64,000 nucleotides of DNA from Nomia melanderi (lineage: Eukaryota; Arthropoda; Insecta; Hymenoptera; Halictidae). Made by a program: the position numbers and the translations under genes. Shown here piece by piece: positions 52,001-63,700 of this stretch (its first letter is position 1; each line of letters starts with the position of its first letter). The notes beneath the pieces are model-generated. The model was given only the letters and a program-made list of their open reading frames with translations, was not told the DNA's origin and searched no databases. The DNA is taken from the NCBI RefSeq assembly GCF_051020985.1, contig NW_027475142.1, positions 62,001 through 126,000 of the forward strand. The letters are read 5' to 3'.

Positions 52001-52040
52001 GCACAGATTCATGCGCCAGGGCCTCCAGCAGATAATTCAC

Positions 52041-53616
52041 TTTGGTTTATTGCGCTATCTGTAATAGCACCCTAGATATCACCAGATCTATATTGGATTT
52101 TCCCCTGACCCTGAGTGTCCGGCCCCATGAGACTGTGGTTTTCTCGGCCCCTGGTGGTCCGAGGTCGTTCCCGTTGCACAGATTCATGCGCCAGGGCCTC
52201 CTGCAGATAATTCACTTTGGTTTATTGCGCTATCTGTAATAGCACCCGAGATATCACCAGATCTATATTGGATTTTCCCCTGTCCCTGAGTGTCCGGCCC
52301 CATGAGACTGTGGTTTTCTCGGCCCCTGGTGGTCCGAGGTCGTTCCCGTTGCACAGATTCATGCGCCAGGGACTCCTGCAGATAATTCACTTTGGTTTAT
52401 TGCGCTATCTGTAATAGCACCCGAGATATCACCAGATCTATATTGGATTTTCCCCTGACCCCGAGTGTCCGGCCCCATGAGACTGTGGTTTTCTCGGCCC
52501 CTGGTGGTCCGAGGTCGTTCCCGTTGCACAGATTCATGCGCCAGGGCCACCTGCTGATAATTCACTTTGGTTTATTGCGCTATCTCTAATAGCACCCGAG
52601 ATATCACCAGATATATATTGGATTTTTCACTGAACCTGAGTGTCCGGCCCCATGAGACGGTGTTTTTCTTGGTCCCTGGTGTTCCGAGGTCGTTCCCGCT
52701 GCACAGATTCATGCACCAGGGCCTCCTACAGACAATGCACTTTGATTTATTGCGCTACCTGTAATAGCACCCGAGATATCGCCAGATATATATTGGATTT
52801 TACACTGACCCTGAGTGTCCGGCCCCATGAGACAGTGGTTTTTTCGGCCCCTGGTGGTCCGAGGTCGTTCCCGCTGCACAGATTCATGCGCCAGGGCCTC
52901 CTGCAGATAATTCACTTTGGTTTATTGCGCTATCTCTAATAGCACCCGAGATATCAGCAGATATATATTGGATTTTTCACTGACCCAGAGTGACCGGCCC
53001 CATGAGACTGTGGTTTTCTCGGCCCCTGGTGGTCCGAGGTCGTTCCCGCTGCACAGATTCATGCGCCAGGGCCTCCTACAGACAATGCACTTTCATTTAT
53101 TGCGCTACCTGTAATAGCACCCGAGATATCAGCAGATATATATTGGATGTTTCACTGACCCTGAGTGTCCGGCCCCATGAGACGGTCGTTTTCTCGGCCC
53201 CTGGTGGTCCGAGGTCGTTCCCGCTGCACAGATTCATGCGCCAGGGCCTCCTGCAGATAATTCACTTTGGTTTATTGCGCTATCTCTAATAGCACCCGAG
53301 ATATCAGCAGATATATATTGGATTTTTCACTGACCCTGAGTGACCGGCCCCATGAGACGGTAGTTTTCTCGGCCCCTGGTGGTCCGAGGTCGTTCCCGCT
53401 GCACAGATTCATGCGCCAGGGCCTACTGCAGATAATTCACTTTGATTTATTGCGCTATCTGTAATAGCACCCGAGATATCACCACATATATATTGGATTT
53501 TTCACTGACCCTGAGTGTCCGGCCCCATGAGACTGTGGTTTTCTCGGCCCCTGGTGGTCCGAGGTCGTTCCCGTTGCACAGATTCATGCGCCAGGGCCTC
53601 CAGCAGATAATTCACT
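52041..53616 (+). repeat. Copy of the 28-29 kb units in the right core
   Basis: Follows the 27.9-29.0 kb order: GATCTATATTGG, GGGACTCC, GGGCCACCTGCTGAT (near 52,543), GTCCCTGGTGTTCC, CGCCAGATATAT, then GATATCAGCAG units. It has its own changes (CTGACCCCGAG, GGTGTTTTTC, CCCAGAGTGACC). One unit with GGATGTTTCAC matches the 12-unit repeat rather than the 21-unit repeat. Confidence 0.8.
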
Positions 53617-55737
53617 TTGGTTTATTGCGCTATCTCTAATAGCACCCGAGATATCACCAGATATATATTGGATTTTCCCCTGACCCTGAGTTTCCGGCCC
53701 CATGAGACGGTCGTTGTCTCGGCCCCTGGAGGTCCGAGGACGTTTCCGCTGCAGAGATTCATGCGCCAGGGCCTCCTACAGGTAATGCACTTTGATTTAT
53801 TGCGCTATCTGTAATAGCACCCGAGATATCACCAGATATATATTGGATTTTTCCCTGACCCTGAGTGTCCGGCCCCATGAGAAGGTGGTTGTCTCGCCCC
53901 TGGTGGTCCGAGGTCGTTCCCGCTGCACAGATTCATGCGCCAGGGCCTCCTACAGACAATGCACTTTGATTTATTGCGCTATCTGTAATAGCAGCCGAGA
54001 TATCACCAGATATATATTGGATTTTTCACTGACCCTGAGTGTCCGGCCCCATGAGGCGGTCGTTTCCTCGGCTCCTGGTGGTCCGAGGTCGTTCCCGCTG
54101 CACAGATTCATGCGCCAGGGCCTCCTACAGACAATGCACTTTGATTTATTGCGCTATCTGTCATAGCACCCGAGATATCACCAGATATATATTGGGTTTT
54201 ACCCTGACCCTGTGAGTCCGGCCCCATGAGACTGTGGTTTTCTCGGCCCCTGCTGGTCCGAGGTCGTTCCCGTTGCACAGATTCATGCGCCAGGGCCTCC
54301 AGCAGATAATTCACTTTGGTTTATTGCGCTATCTCTAATAGCACCCGAGATATCACCAGATATATATTGGATTTTCCCCTGACCCTGAGTGTCCGGCCCC
54401 ATGAAACTGTGGTTTTCTCGGCCCCTGGTGGTCCGAGGTCGTTCCCGCTGCACAGATTCATGCGCCAGGGCCTCCTACAGACAATGCACTTTGATTTATT
54501 GCGCTATCTGTAATAGCACCCGAGATATCACCACATATATATTGGATTTTTCACTGACCCTGAGTGTCCAGCCCCATGAGACGGTGGTTTTCTCGGTCCC
54601 TGGTGTTCCTAGGTCGTTCCCGCTGCACAGATTCATGCGCCAGGGCCTCCTACAGGCAATGCACTTTGATTTATTGCGCTATCTGTAATAGCACCCGAGA
54701 TATCACCGGATATATATTGGATTTTTCACTGACCCTGAGTGTCCGGCCCCATGAGGCGGTCGTTTCCTCGGCTCCTGGTGGTCCGAGGTCGTTCCCGCTG
54801 CACAGATTCATGCGCCAGGGCCTCCTACAGACAATGCACTTTGATTTATTGCGCTATCTGTAATAGCACCCGAGATATCACCGGATATATATTGGATTTT
54901 CCCCTGACCCTGAGTGTCCGGCCCCATGAGACGGTGGTTTTCTCGGCCCCTGGTGGTCCGATGTCGTTCTCGCTGCACAGGTTCATGCGCCAGGGTCTCC
55001 TACAGACAATGCACTTTGATTTATTGCGCTATCTGTAATAGCACCCGAGATATCACCGGATATATATTGGATTTTCCCCTGACCCTGAGTGTCCGGCCCC
55101 ATGAGACGGTGGTTTTCTCGGCCCCTGTGGGTCGGTTTCGTTCCCGCTGCACAGGTTCATGCGCCAGGGTCTCCTACAGACAATGCACTTTGATTTATTG
55201 CGCTATCTGTCATAGCACCCGAGATATCACCACATATATATTGGATTTTTCACTGACCCTGAGTGTCCAGCCCCATGAGACGGTGGTTTTCTCGGTCCCT
55301 GGTGTTCCGAGGTCGTTCCCGCTGCACAGATTCATGCGCCAGGGCCTCCTACAGACAATGCACTTTGATTTATTGCGCTATCTCTAATAGCACCCGAGAT
55401 ATCAGCAGATATATATTGGATTTTTCACTGACCCTGAGTGACCGGCCCCATGAGACGGTAGTTTTCTCGGCCCCTGGTGGTCCGAGGTCGTTCCCGCTGC
55501 ACAGATTCATGCGCCAGGGCCTACTGCAGATAATTCACTTTGATTTATTGCGCTATCTGTAATAGCAGCCGAGATATCACCACATATATATTGGATTTTT
55601 CACTGACCCTGAGTATCCGGCCCCATGAGACGGTGGTTTTCTCGGTCCCTGGTGTTCCGAGGTCGTTCCCGCTGCACAGATTCATGCGCCAGGGCCTCCT
55701 ACAGACAATGCACTTTCGTTTATTGCGCTATCTCTAA
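53617..55737 (+). repeat. Right edge of the core
   Basis: Carries the last 174-bp deletion unit (from about 53,815), then units with CACCGGATATATATTGG (near 54,707, 54,882 and 55,057) spaced one unit apart, and a damaged unit (CCTGTGGGTCGGTTTCG near 55,131, 1 bp short). Homogeneity decreases to the right. CACCGGAT also occurs at the left edge of the core near 6,073. Confidence 0.78.
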
Positions 55738-57136
55738 TAGCACCCGAGATATCACCAGATATATATTGGATTTTCCCCTGACCCTGAGTGCCCGCCCCAT
55801 GAGACTGTGGTTTTCTCAGCCCCTGGTGGTCCGAGGTCGTTCCCGTTGCACAGATTCATGCGCCAGGGCCTCCTACAGACAATGCACTTTGATTTATTGC
55901 GCTATCTGTAATATTACCCGAGATATCACCAGATATATATTGGATTTTCCCCTGACCCTGAGTGACCGGCCCCATGAGACTGTGGTTTTTTCGGCCCCTG
56001 GTGGTCCGAGGTCGTTCCCGCTGCACAGATTCATGCGCCAGGGCCTCCTACAGACAATGCACTTTGATTTATTGCGCTATCTTTAATAGCACCCGAGATA
56101 TCACCAGATATATATTGGACTTTCCCCTGACCCTGAGTGTCCGGCCCCATGAGACGGTGGTTTTCTCGGCCCCTGGTGGTCCGAGGTCGTTCCCGCTGCA
56201 CAGATTCGTGCGCCAGGGCCTCCTACAGACAATGCACTATGATTTATTGCGCTATCTTTAATAGCACCCGAGATATCACCAGATATATATTGGATTTTCC
56301 CCTGACCCTGAGTGTCCGGCCCCATGAGACGGTGGTTTTCTCGGCCCCTGGTGGTCCGAGGTGGTTCTCGCGGCACAGATTTATGCGCCAGGGCCTCCTG
56401 CAGACAATGCACTTTGATTTATTTCGCTATCTCTAATAGCACACGAGATATCACCAGATATATATTGGATTTTTCCCTGACCCTGACAGTCCGGCCCAAT
56501 GAGACGGTGATTTTCTCGGCCCCCGGTGGTCCGAGGTCGATCCCGCTGCACAGATTCATGCGCCAGGGCATCCTATAGATAATTCACTTTGGTTTATTGC
56601 GCTATCTCTAATAGCACCCGAGATATCACCAGATATATATTGGATTTTTCCCTGACCCTGAAAATCCGGCCCCATGAGACGGTGATTTTCTCGGCCCCTG
56701 GTGGTCCGAGGCCGATCCCGCTGCAAAGATTCATGCGCCAGGGCCTCCTGCAGACAATGCACTTTGATTTATTTCGCTATCTCTAATAGCACCCGAGATA
56801 TCACCAGATATATATTGGATTTTTCCCTGACCCTGACAGTCCGACCCCTTGAGACGGTGGTTTTCTCGGCCCCTGGTGGTCCGAGGTCGTTCCAGCTGCA
56901 CAGATTCATGCGCTAGGGCCTCCTACAGACAATTCACTATGATTTATTGCGCTATCTATAATAGCACCCGAGATATCACCGTATATATATTGGATTTTCC
57001 CCTGACCCTGAGTGTCCGGCCCCATGAGACGGTGGTTTTCTCGGCCCTTGGTGGTCCGAGGTCGTTCCCTCTGCACAGATTCATGCGCCAGGGCCCCCTG
57101 CAGATAATTCACTTTGGTTTAGTGCGCTATCTGTAA

Positions 57137-57311
57137 GAGCACCCGAGATGTCACCAGATGTATGCTGGATTTTTACATGACATTACGTGACGGATTCCGA
57201 ATATCTGTAATTTTCTCGGCGCCTGGTGGTCCGAGGTCGTTCCTGCTGCTCAGATTAATACGCTAGGCCCTCCTGCAGATAATTCACTTTGGTTTATTGC
57301 GCTATCTCTAA
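57137..57311 (+). repeat. Swapped-segment unit, diverged copy in right flank
   Basis: Has the same core of the swap (GTGACGGATTCCGAATATCT followed by GTAATTTTCTCGG) and TATGCTGG. It is otherwise diverged (ACATGACATTACG, CGGCGCCTGG, CAGATTAATACGC). Its presence in the flank shows that the swap is older than the core expansion. Confidence 0.88.
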
Positions 57312-60264
57312 TAGCACTCGAGATATCACCAGATATATATAGGATTTTTCCCAGACCCTGACAGTCCGGCCCCATGTGTCCGTGGTTTTCTCGGCCCCTG
57401 GTGGTCCGAGGTCGTTCCCGCTGCACAGATTCATGCGCCAGGGCCTCCTACAGACAATGCACTTTGATTTATTGCGCTATCTGTAATAGCACCCGAGATA
57501 TCACCAGATATATATTGGATTTTACCCTGACCCTGAGTGTCCGGCCCCATGAGACAGTGGTTTTTTCAGCCCCTGGTGGTCCGAGGTCGTTCCCACTGCA
57601 CAGATTCATGCGCTAGGGCCTCCTGCAGACAATGCACTTTGATTTATTGCGCTATCTCTAATAGCACCCGAGATATCACCAGATATATATTGGATTATTC
57701 CCTGACCCTAACAGTCCGGCCCCTTGAGACGGTGATATTCTCGGCCCCTGGTGGTCCGAGGTCGATCCCGCTGCACAGATTCATGCGCCAGGGCCTCCTG
57801 CAGACAATGCACTTTGATTTATTGCGCTATCTTTAATAGCATCCGAGATATCACCAGATATATATTGGATTGTTCCTTGACCCTGACAGTCCGGCCCCAT
57901 GTGTCGATGGTCTTCTCGGTCCCTCGTGGTCCGAGGTAGACCCCGCTGCAGAGATTCATGCGCCAGGGCCCCATGCAGATAATTCACTTTGATTTATTCC
58001 GCTATCTCTAATAGCACCCGAGATATCACCAGATATATATTGGATTTTTCCCTGACCCTGAGTCTCCGACCCCATGAGACGGTGGTTTTCTCAGCCCCTG
58101 GTGGTCCGAGGTCGTTCCCGCTGCACAGACTCATGCGCCAGGGCCTCCTGCGGACAATGCACGTTGATTTATTTCGCTATCCCTAATAGCACCCGAGATA
58201 TCACCAGATATATATTGGATTTTTCCCTGACCCTGGGTGTCCGACCCCATGAGACGGTGGTTTTCTCGGCCCCTGTTGGTCCGAGGTCGATCCCGCTGCA
58301 CAGATTCATGCGCCAGGGCCTCCTACAGACAACGCACTTTGATTTATTGCGCTATCTCTAATAGCACCCGAGATATTACCAGATATATATTACATTTTTC
58401 CCTGACCCTGACTGTCCGGCCCCATGAGACGGTGATTTTCTCGGCCCCTACGGGTCCGAGGTCGTTCGCGATGCACAGATTCATGCGCCAGGGCCTCCTG
58501 CAGATAATTCACTTTCGTTTATTGCGCTATCTCTAATAGCACCCGAGATATCACCAGATATATATTGGATTTTTCCCTTACCCTGAGTGTCCGGCCCCAT
58601 GAGACGGTGGTTTTCTCGGCCCCTGGTGGTCCTAGGTCGTTCCCGCTGCACAGATGCCTTCGCCAGGGCCTCCTGCAGATAATTCCCTTTGGCTTATTGC
58701 GCTATCTCTAATAGCACCCGAGATACCACCAGATATATATTGGATTTTCACCTGACCCTGAGTGGCTGGCCCCATGAGACGGTGGTCTTCTCGGCCCCTG
58801 GTGGTCCGAGGTCGTTCCCGCTGCCCAGATTCATGCGCCACGGCCTCCTACTGACAATGCACTTTGATTTATTGCGCTATCTGTAATAGCACCCGAGATA
58901 TCACCAGATATATATTGGATATTTCCCTCACCCTGAGTGTCCAGCCCCATGAGACGGTGGTTTTCTCGGCCCCTGGTGGACCGAGGGCGTTCCCGCTGCA
59001 CAGATTCATGCGCCAGGGCCTCCTGCAGATAATTCACTTTGGTTTATTGCGCTATCTCTAATAGCGCCCGAGATATCACCAGATATATATTGGATTTTTC
59101 CCTGACCCTGAGTGTCCGGCCCCATGAGACTGCGGTTTTCTCGGCCCCTGGTGGTCCGAGGTCGTTCCCGCTGCACACATTCATGCGCCAGGGCCTCCTG
59201 CAGATAATTCACTTTGGTTTATTGCGCTATCTCTAATAGCACCCGAGATATCACCAGATATATATTGGATTTTGCCCTGACCCTGAGTGTCCGGCCCCAT
59301 GAGACTGTGGTTTTCTCGGCCCCTGGTGGTCCGAGGTCGTTCCCGTTCCACAGATTCATGCGCCAGGGCCTCCTGCAGATAATTCACTTTGGTTTATTGC
59401 GCTATGTCTAATAGCACCCGAGATATCACCAGATATATATTGGATTTTTCCCTGACCCTGAGTGTCCGGCCCCATGAGACGGTGGTTTTCTCGGCCCCTG
59501 GTGGTCCAAGGTCGTTCCCGCTGCACAGATTCATGCGCCAGGGCCTCCTACAGACAATGCACTTTGATTCATTGCGCTATCTGTAATAGCACCCGAGATA
59601 TCACCAGATATATATTGGATATTTCCCTCACCCTGAGTGTCCAGCCCCATGAGACGGTGGTTTTCTCGGCCCCTGGTGGACCGAGGTCGTTCCCGCTGCA
59701 CAGATTCATGCGCTAGGGCCTCCTACAGACAGTGCACATTGATTTATTGCGCTATCTGTAATAGCACCCGAGATATCACCAGATATATTTTGGATTTTTC
59801 CATGACCCTGAGTCTCCGACACCATGAGACGGTGGTTTCCACGGCCCCTGCTGGTCCGAGGTCGTTCCCGCTGCACAGATTCATGCGCCAGGGCCCCCTG
59901 CAGATAACTCACTTTGATTTTTTGCGCTATCTCTAATAGCACCCGAGATATCACCAGATATATATAGGATTTTTCCCTGACCCTGAGTGTCCGACCCCAT
60001 GAGACGGTGGTTTTCTCGGCCCCTGGTGGTGCGAGGTCGATCCCGCTGCACAGATTCATGCGCCAGGGCCTCCTACAGGCAATGCACTTTGATTTATTGT
60101 GGTATCTGTAATAGCACCCGAGATATCACCATATATATATTGGATTTTTCCCTGACCCAGAGTGCCCGGCCCCATGAGACGGTAGTTTTCTCGGCCCCTG
60201 CAGGTCCGAGGTCGTTCCCGCAGCACAGATTCATGCGCCAGGGCCTCCTGCAGACAATGCAATT

Positions 60265-60790
60265 TGATTTATTTCGCTATCTCTAATAGCACCCGAGATA
60301 TCACCAGATATATATTGGATTTTTCCTTGACCCTGACAGTCCGGCTCCATGTGTCGATGGTTTTCTCGGTCCCTCGTGGTCCCAGGTAGATCCCGCTGCA
60401 CAGATTCATGCGCCAGGGCCCCATGCAGATAATTCACTTTGATTTATTGCGCTATCTCTAATAGAACCCGAGATATCACCAGATATATATCGGATTTTTC
60501 CCTGACCCTGACATTCCGGCCCCATGAGACAGTGATTTTCTCGGCCCCTGGTGGTCCGAGGTCGTTCCCGCTGCACAGATTCATGCGCCAGGGCCCCCTG
60601 CAGATAATTCACTTTCATTTTTTGCGCTATCTCTAATAGCACCCGAGATATCACCAGATATATATTGGATTTTTCCTTGACCCTGAGAGTCCGGCCCCAT
60701 GTGTCGATGGTTTTCTCGGTCCCTCGTGGTCCCAGGTAGATCCCGCTGCACAGATTCATGCGCAAGGGCCCCATGCAGATAATTCACTTT
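60265..60790 (+). repeat. Local 350-bp duplication in the right flank
   Basis: Units near 60,290-60,440 and 60,640-60,790 share TCCTTGACCCTGA, TGTCGATGG, CCCTCGTGGTCCCAGG and GGCCCCATGCAG. They are spaced two units apart, with a GTGATTTTC unit between. This parallels the two-unit duplications in the left flank. Confidence 0.75.
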
Positions 60791-63700
60791 GATTTATTGC
60801 GCTATCTCTAATAGCACCCGAGATATCACCAGATATATATTGGATTTTCCCCTGACAATGAGTGTCCGGCCCCATGAGACGGTGGTTTTCTCGGCCCCTG
60901 GTGGGTCGAGGTCGATCCCGGTGCACAGATTCACGCTCCAGGGCCTCCTACAGACAATGCACTTTGATTTATTGCGCTATCTGTAATAGCACCCGAGATA
61001 TCACCAGATATATATTGGATTTTCCCCTGACCCTGAGTGTCCGGCCCCATGAGACGGTGGTTTTCTCGGCCCCTGGTGGTCTGAGGTCGTTCCCGCTGCC
61101 CAGATTCATGCGCCACGGCCTCCTACTGACAACGCACTTTGATTTATTGCGCTATCTGTAATAGCACCCGAGAAATCACCAGATATATATTGGATTTTTC
61201 CCTGACCCTGAGTGTCCGGCCCCATGTGACGGTGGTTTTCTCGGCCCCTGGTGATACGAGGTCCTTCCCGCTGCACAGATTCATGCGCCAGGGCCTCCTG
61301 CAGATAATTCACTTTGGTTTATTGTGCTATCTCTAATAGCACCCGAGATATCACCAGATATATATTGGATATTCCCCTGACCCTGAGTGTGCGGCCCCGT
61401 GAGACTGCGGTTTTCTCGGCCCCTGGTGGTCCGAGGTCGTTCCCGCTGCACAGATTCATGCGCCAGGGCCTCCTACAGACAATGGACTTTGATTTATTGC
61501 GCTATCTGTAATAGCACCTGAGATATCACCAGATATATATTGAATTTTCCCCTGACCCTGAGTGTCCGGCCCCATGAGACTGTGGTTTTCTCGGCCCCTG
61601 GTGGTCCGAGGTCGTTCACGCTGCACAGATTCATGCGCCAGGGCCTTCTACAGACAATGCACTTTGATTTATTGGGCTATCTGTAATAGCACCCGAGATA
61701 TCACCAGATATATATTGGATTTTTCCCTGACCCTGAGTGTCCGGCCCAATGAGACGGTGGGTTTCTCGGCCCCTGGTGGTCCGAGGATGTTCCCGCAGCA
61801 CAGATGCATGCGCCAGGGCCTCCTGCAGATAACTCGCTTTGGTTTATTGCGCTATCTCTAATGGCACCCGAGATATCACCTGATATATATTGGATTTTCC
61901 CCTGACCCTGAGTGTCCGGCCCCATGAGACGGTGGTTTTCTCGGCCCCTGGTGGTCTGTGGTCGTTTCCGCTGCACAGATTCATGCGGCAGGGCGTGCTA
62001 CAGACAATGCACTTTGATTTATTGGGCTATCTGTAATAGCACCCGAGATATCACCAGATATATATTGGATTTTCCCCTGACCCTCAGTGTCCGGCCCCAT
62101 GAGACTGTTGTTTTCTCGGCCCCTGGTGGTCCGACGTCGTTCCCGCTGCACAGATGCATGCGCCAGGGCCTCCTACAGACAATGCACTTTGATTTATTGT
62201 GGTATCTGTAATAGCACCCGAGATATCACCATATATATATTGGATTTTCCCCTGACAAGGAGTGTCCGGCCCCATGAGACGGTGGTTTTCTCGGCCCCTG
62301 GTGGGTCGAGGTCGATCCCGGTGCACAGATTCTTGCGCCAGCGCCCCCTGCAGATAATTCACTTTGATTTATTGCGCTATCTGTAATAGCACCCGAGATA
62401 TCACCAGATGTATATGGGATTTTTCGCCGAACCTGAGTGTCCGACCCGATGAGACGGTTGTTTTCCCGGCCCCTGGTGGTCCTAGGTCGATCCCGCTGCA
62501 CAGATTCATGCGCCAGGGCCCCATGCAGATAATTCACTTTGATTTATTGCGCTATCTCTAATAGCACCCGAAATATCACCAGATATATATCGGATTTTTC
62601 CCTGACCCTGACAGTCCGGCCCCATGAGACGGTGATTTTCTCGGCCCCTGGTGGTCCGAGGTCGATCCCGCTGCACAGATTCATGCGCCAGGGCCTCCTA
62701 CAGACAGTGCACATTGCTTTATTGCGCTATCTGTAATAGCACCCGAGATATCACCAGATATATTTTGGATTTTTCCATGACCCTGAGTCCCCGACACTAT
62801 GAGACGGTGGTTTTCTCGGCCCCTGCTGGTCCGAGGTCGTTCCCGCTGCGCAGATTCATGCGCCAGGGCCCCCTGCAGATAATTCACTTTGATTTTTTGC
62901 GCTATCTGTAATAGCACCCGAGATATCACCAGATATATATTGGATTTTTCCCTGACCCTGAGTGTCCGACCCCATGAGACGGTGGTTTTCTCGGCCCCTG
63001 GTGGTCCGAGGTAGTTCCTGCTGCACAGATTCATTCGCCAGTGCCTCCTACGGACAATGCACTTTGATTTATTGCGCTATCTCTAATAGCACCCGAGATA
63101 TCACCAGATATATATTGGATTATTCCCTGACCCTGACAGTCCGACCCCATGTCACGGTGATTTCCTTGGACCCTGGTGGTCCGAGGTCGATCCTGCTGCA
63201 CAGATTCTTTCGCCAGTGCCTCTTACAGGCAATGCACTTTGATTTATTGCGCTATCTCTAATAGCACCCGAGATATCACCAGATATATAATGGATTTTTC
63301 CCTGCCCCTTAGTATCCGGCCTCATGTGTCGGTGGTTTTCTCGGCCCCTGGTGGTCCGACGTCGTTCCCGCTGCACAGATTCATGCGCAAGGGTCTCATA
63401 CGGACAATGCACTTTGATTTATTGCGCTATCTCTAATAGCACCCGAGATATCACCAGATATATAATGGATTTTTTCCTGACCCTGAGTGTCCGGCCCCAT
63501 GAGACGGTGATTTTCTCGGCCCCTGGTGGTCCGAGGTCGATCCCGCTGCACAGATTCATGCGCCAGGGCCTCCTACAGACAATGCACGTTGATTTATTGC
63601 GTTATCTGTAATAGTACCCGAGATATCACCAGATTTATATTGGATTTTTCCCTAACCCTGAGTGTCCGTCCCCATGAGACTGTGGTTTTCTCGGCCCCTG

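Larger units (their letters stand above)
45076..52040 (+). repeat. Actively reshuffled segment with 6- and 10-unit spacings
   Basis: Marker E occurs at about 45,888, 47,288, 50,084 and 51,132. The 50.0-50.3 and 51.1-51.4 kb parts repeat at 1,048 bp (6 units minus 2 bp). 46.1-46.6 and 47.9-48.4 kb repeat at 1,748 bp (10 units minus 2 bp). 45.1-46.0 and 50.3-51.2 kb repeat at 5,244 bp (30 units minus 6 bp). The 2-bp deletion and most late copies of the 1-bp deletion lie here, so this is probably one of the youngest parts of the array. Confidence 0.8.
6231..55737 (+). repeat. Homogenised core, about 283 units with higher-order structure
   Basis: Adjacent units remain distinguishable, but multi-unit blocks recur nearly identically at distances of 3, 4, 6, 7, 11, 12, 21, 25 and more units. 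Blocks are recognised by rare marker variants, for example CGCTCCCGCTTCCCAG (nine copies), GGGCCACCTGCTGAT (nine copies) and CAGAATCATACGGCAGG (ten copies). Indels inside the core are almost all copies of two events, a 1-bp and a 2-bp deletion. The one exception is a unique deletion near 55,131 at the extreme right edge. This is what repeated block amplification produces. Confidence 0.9.
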
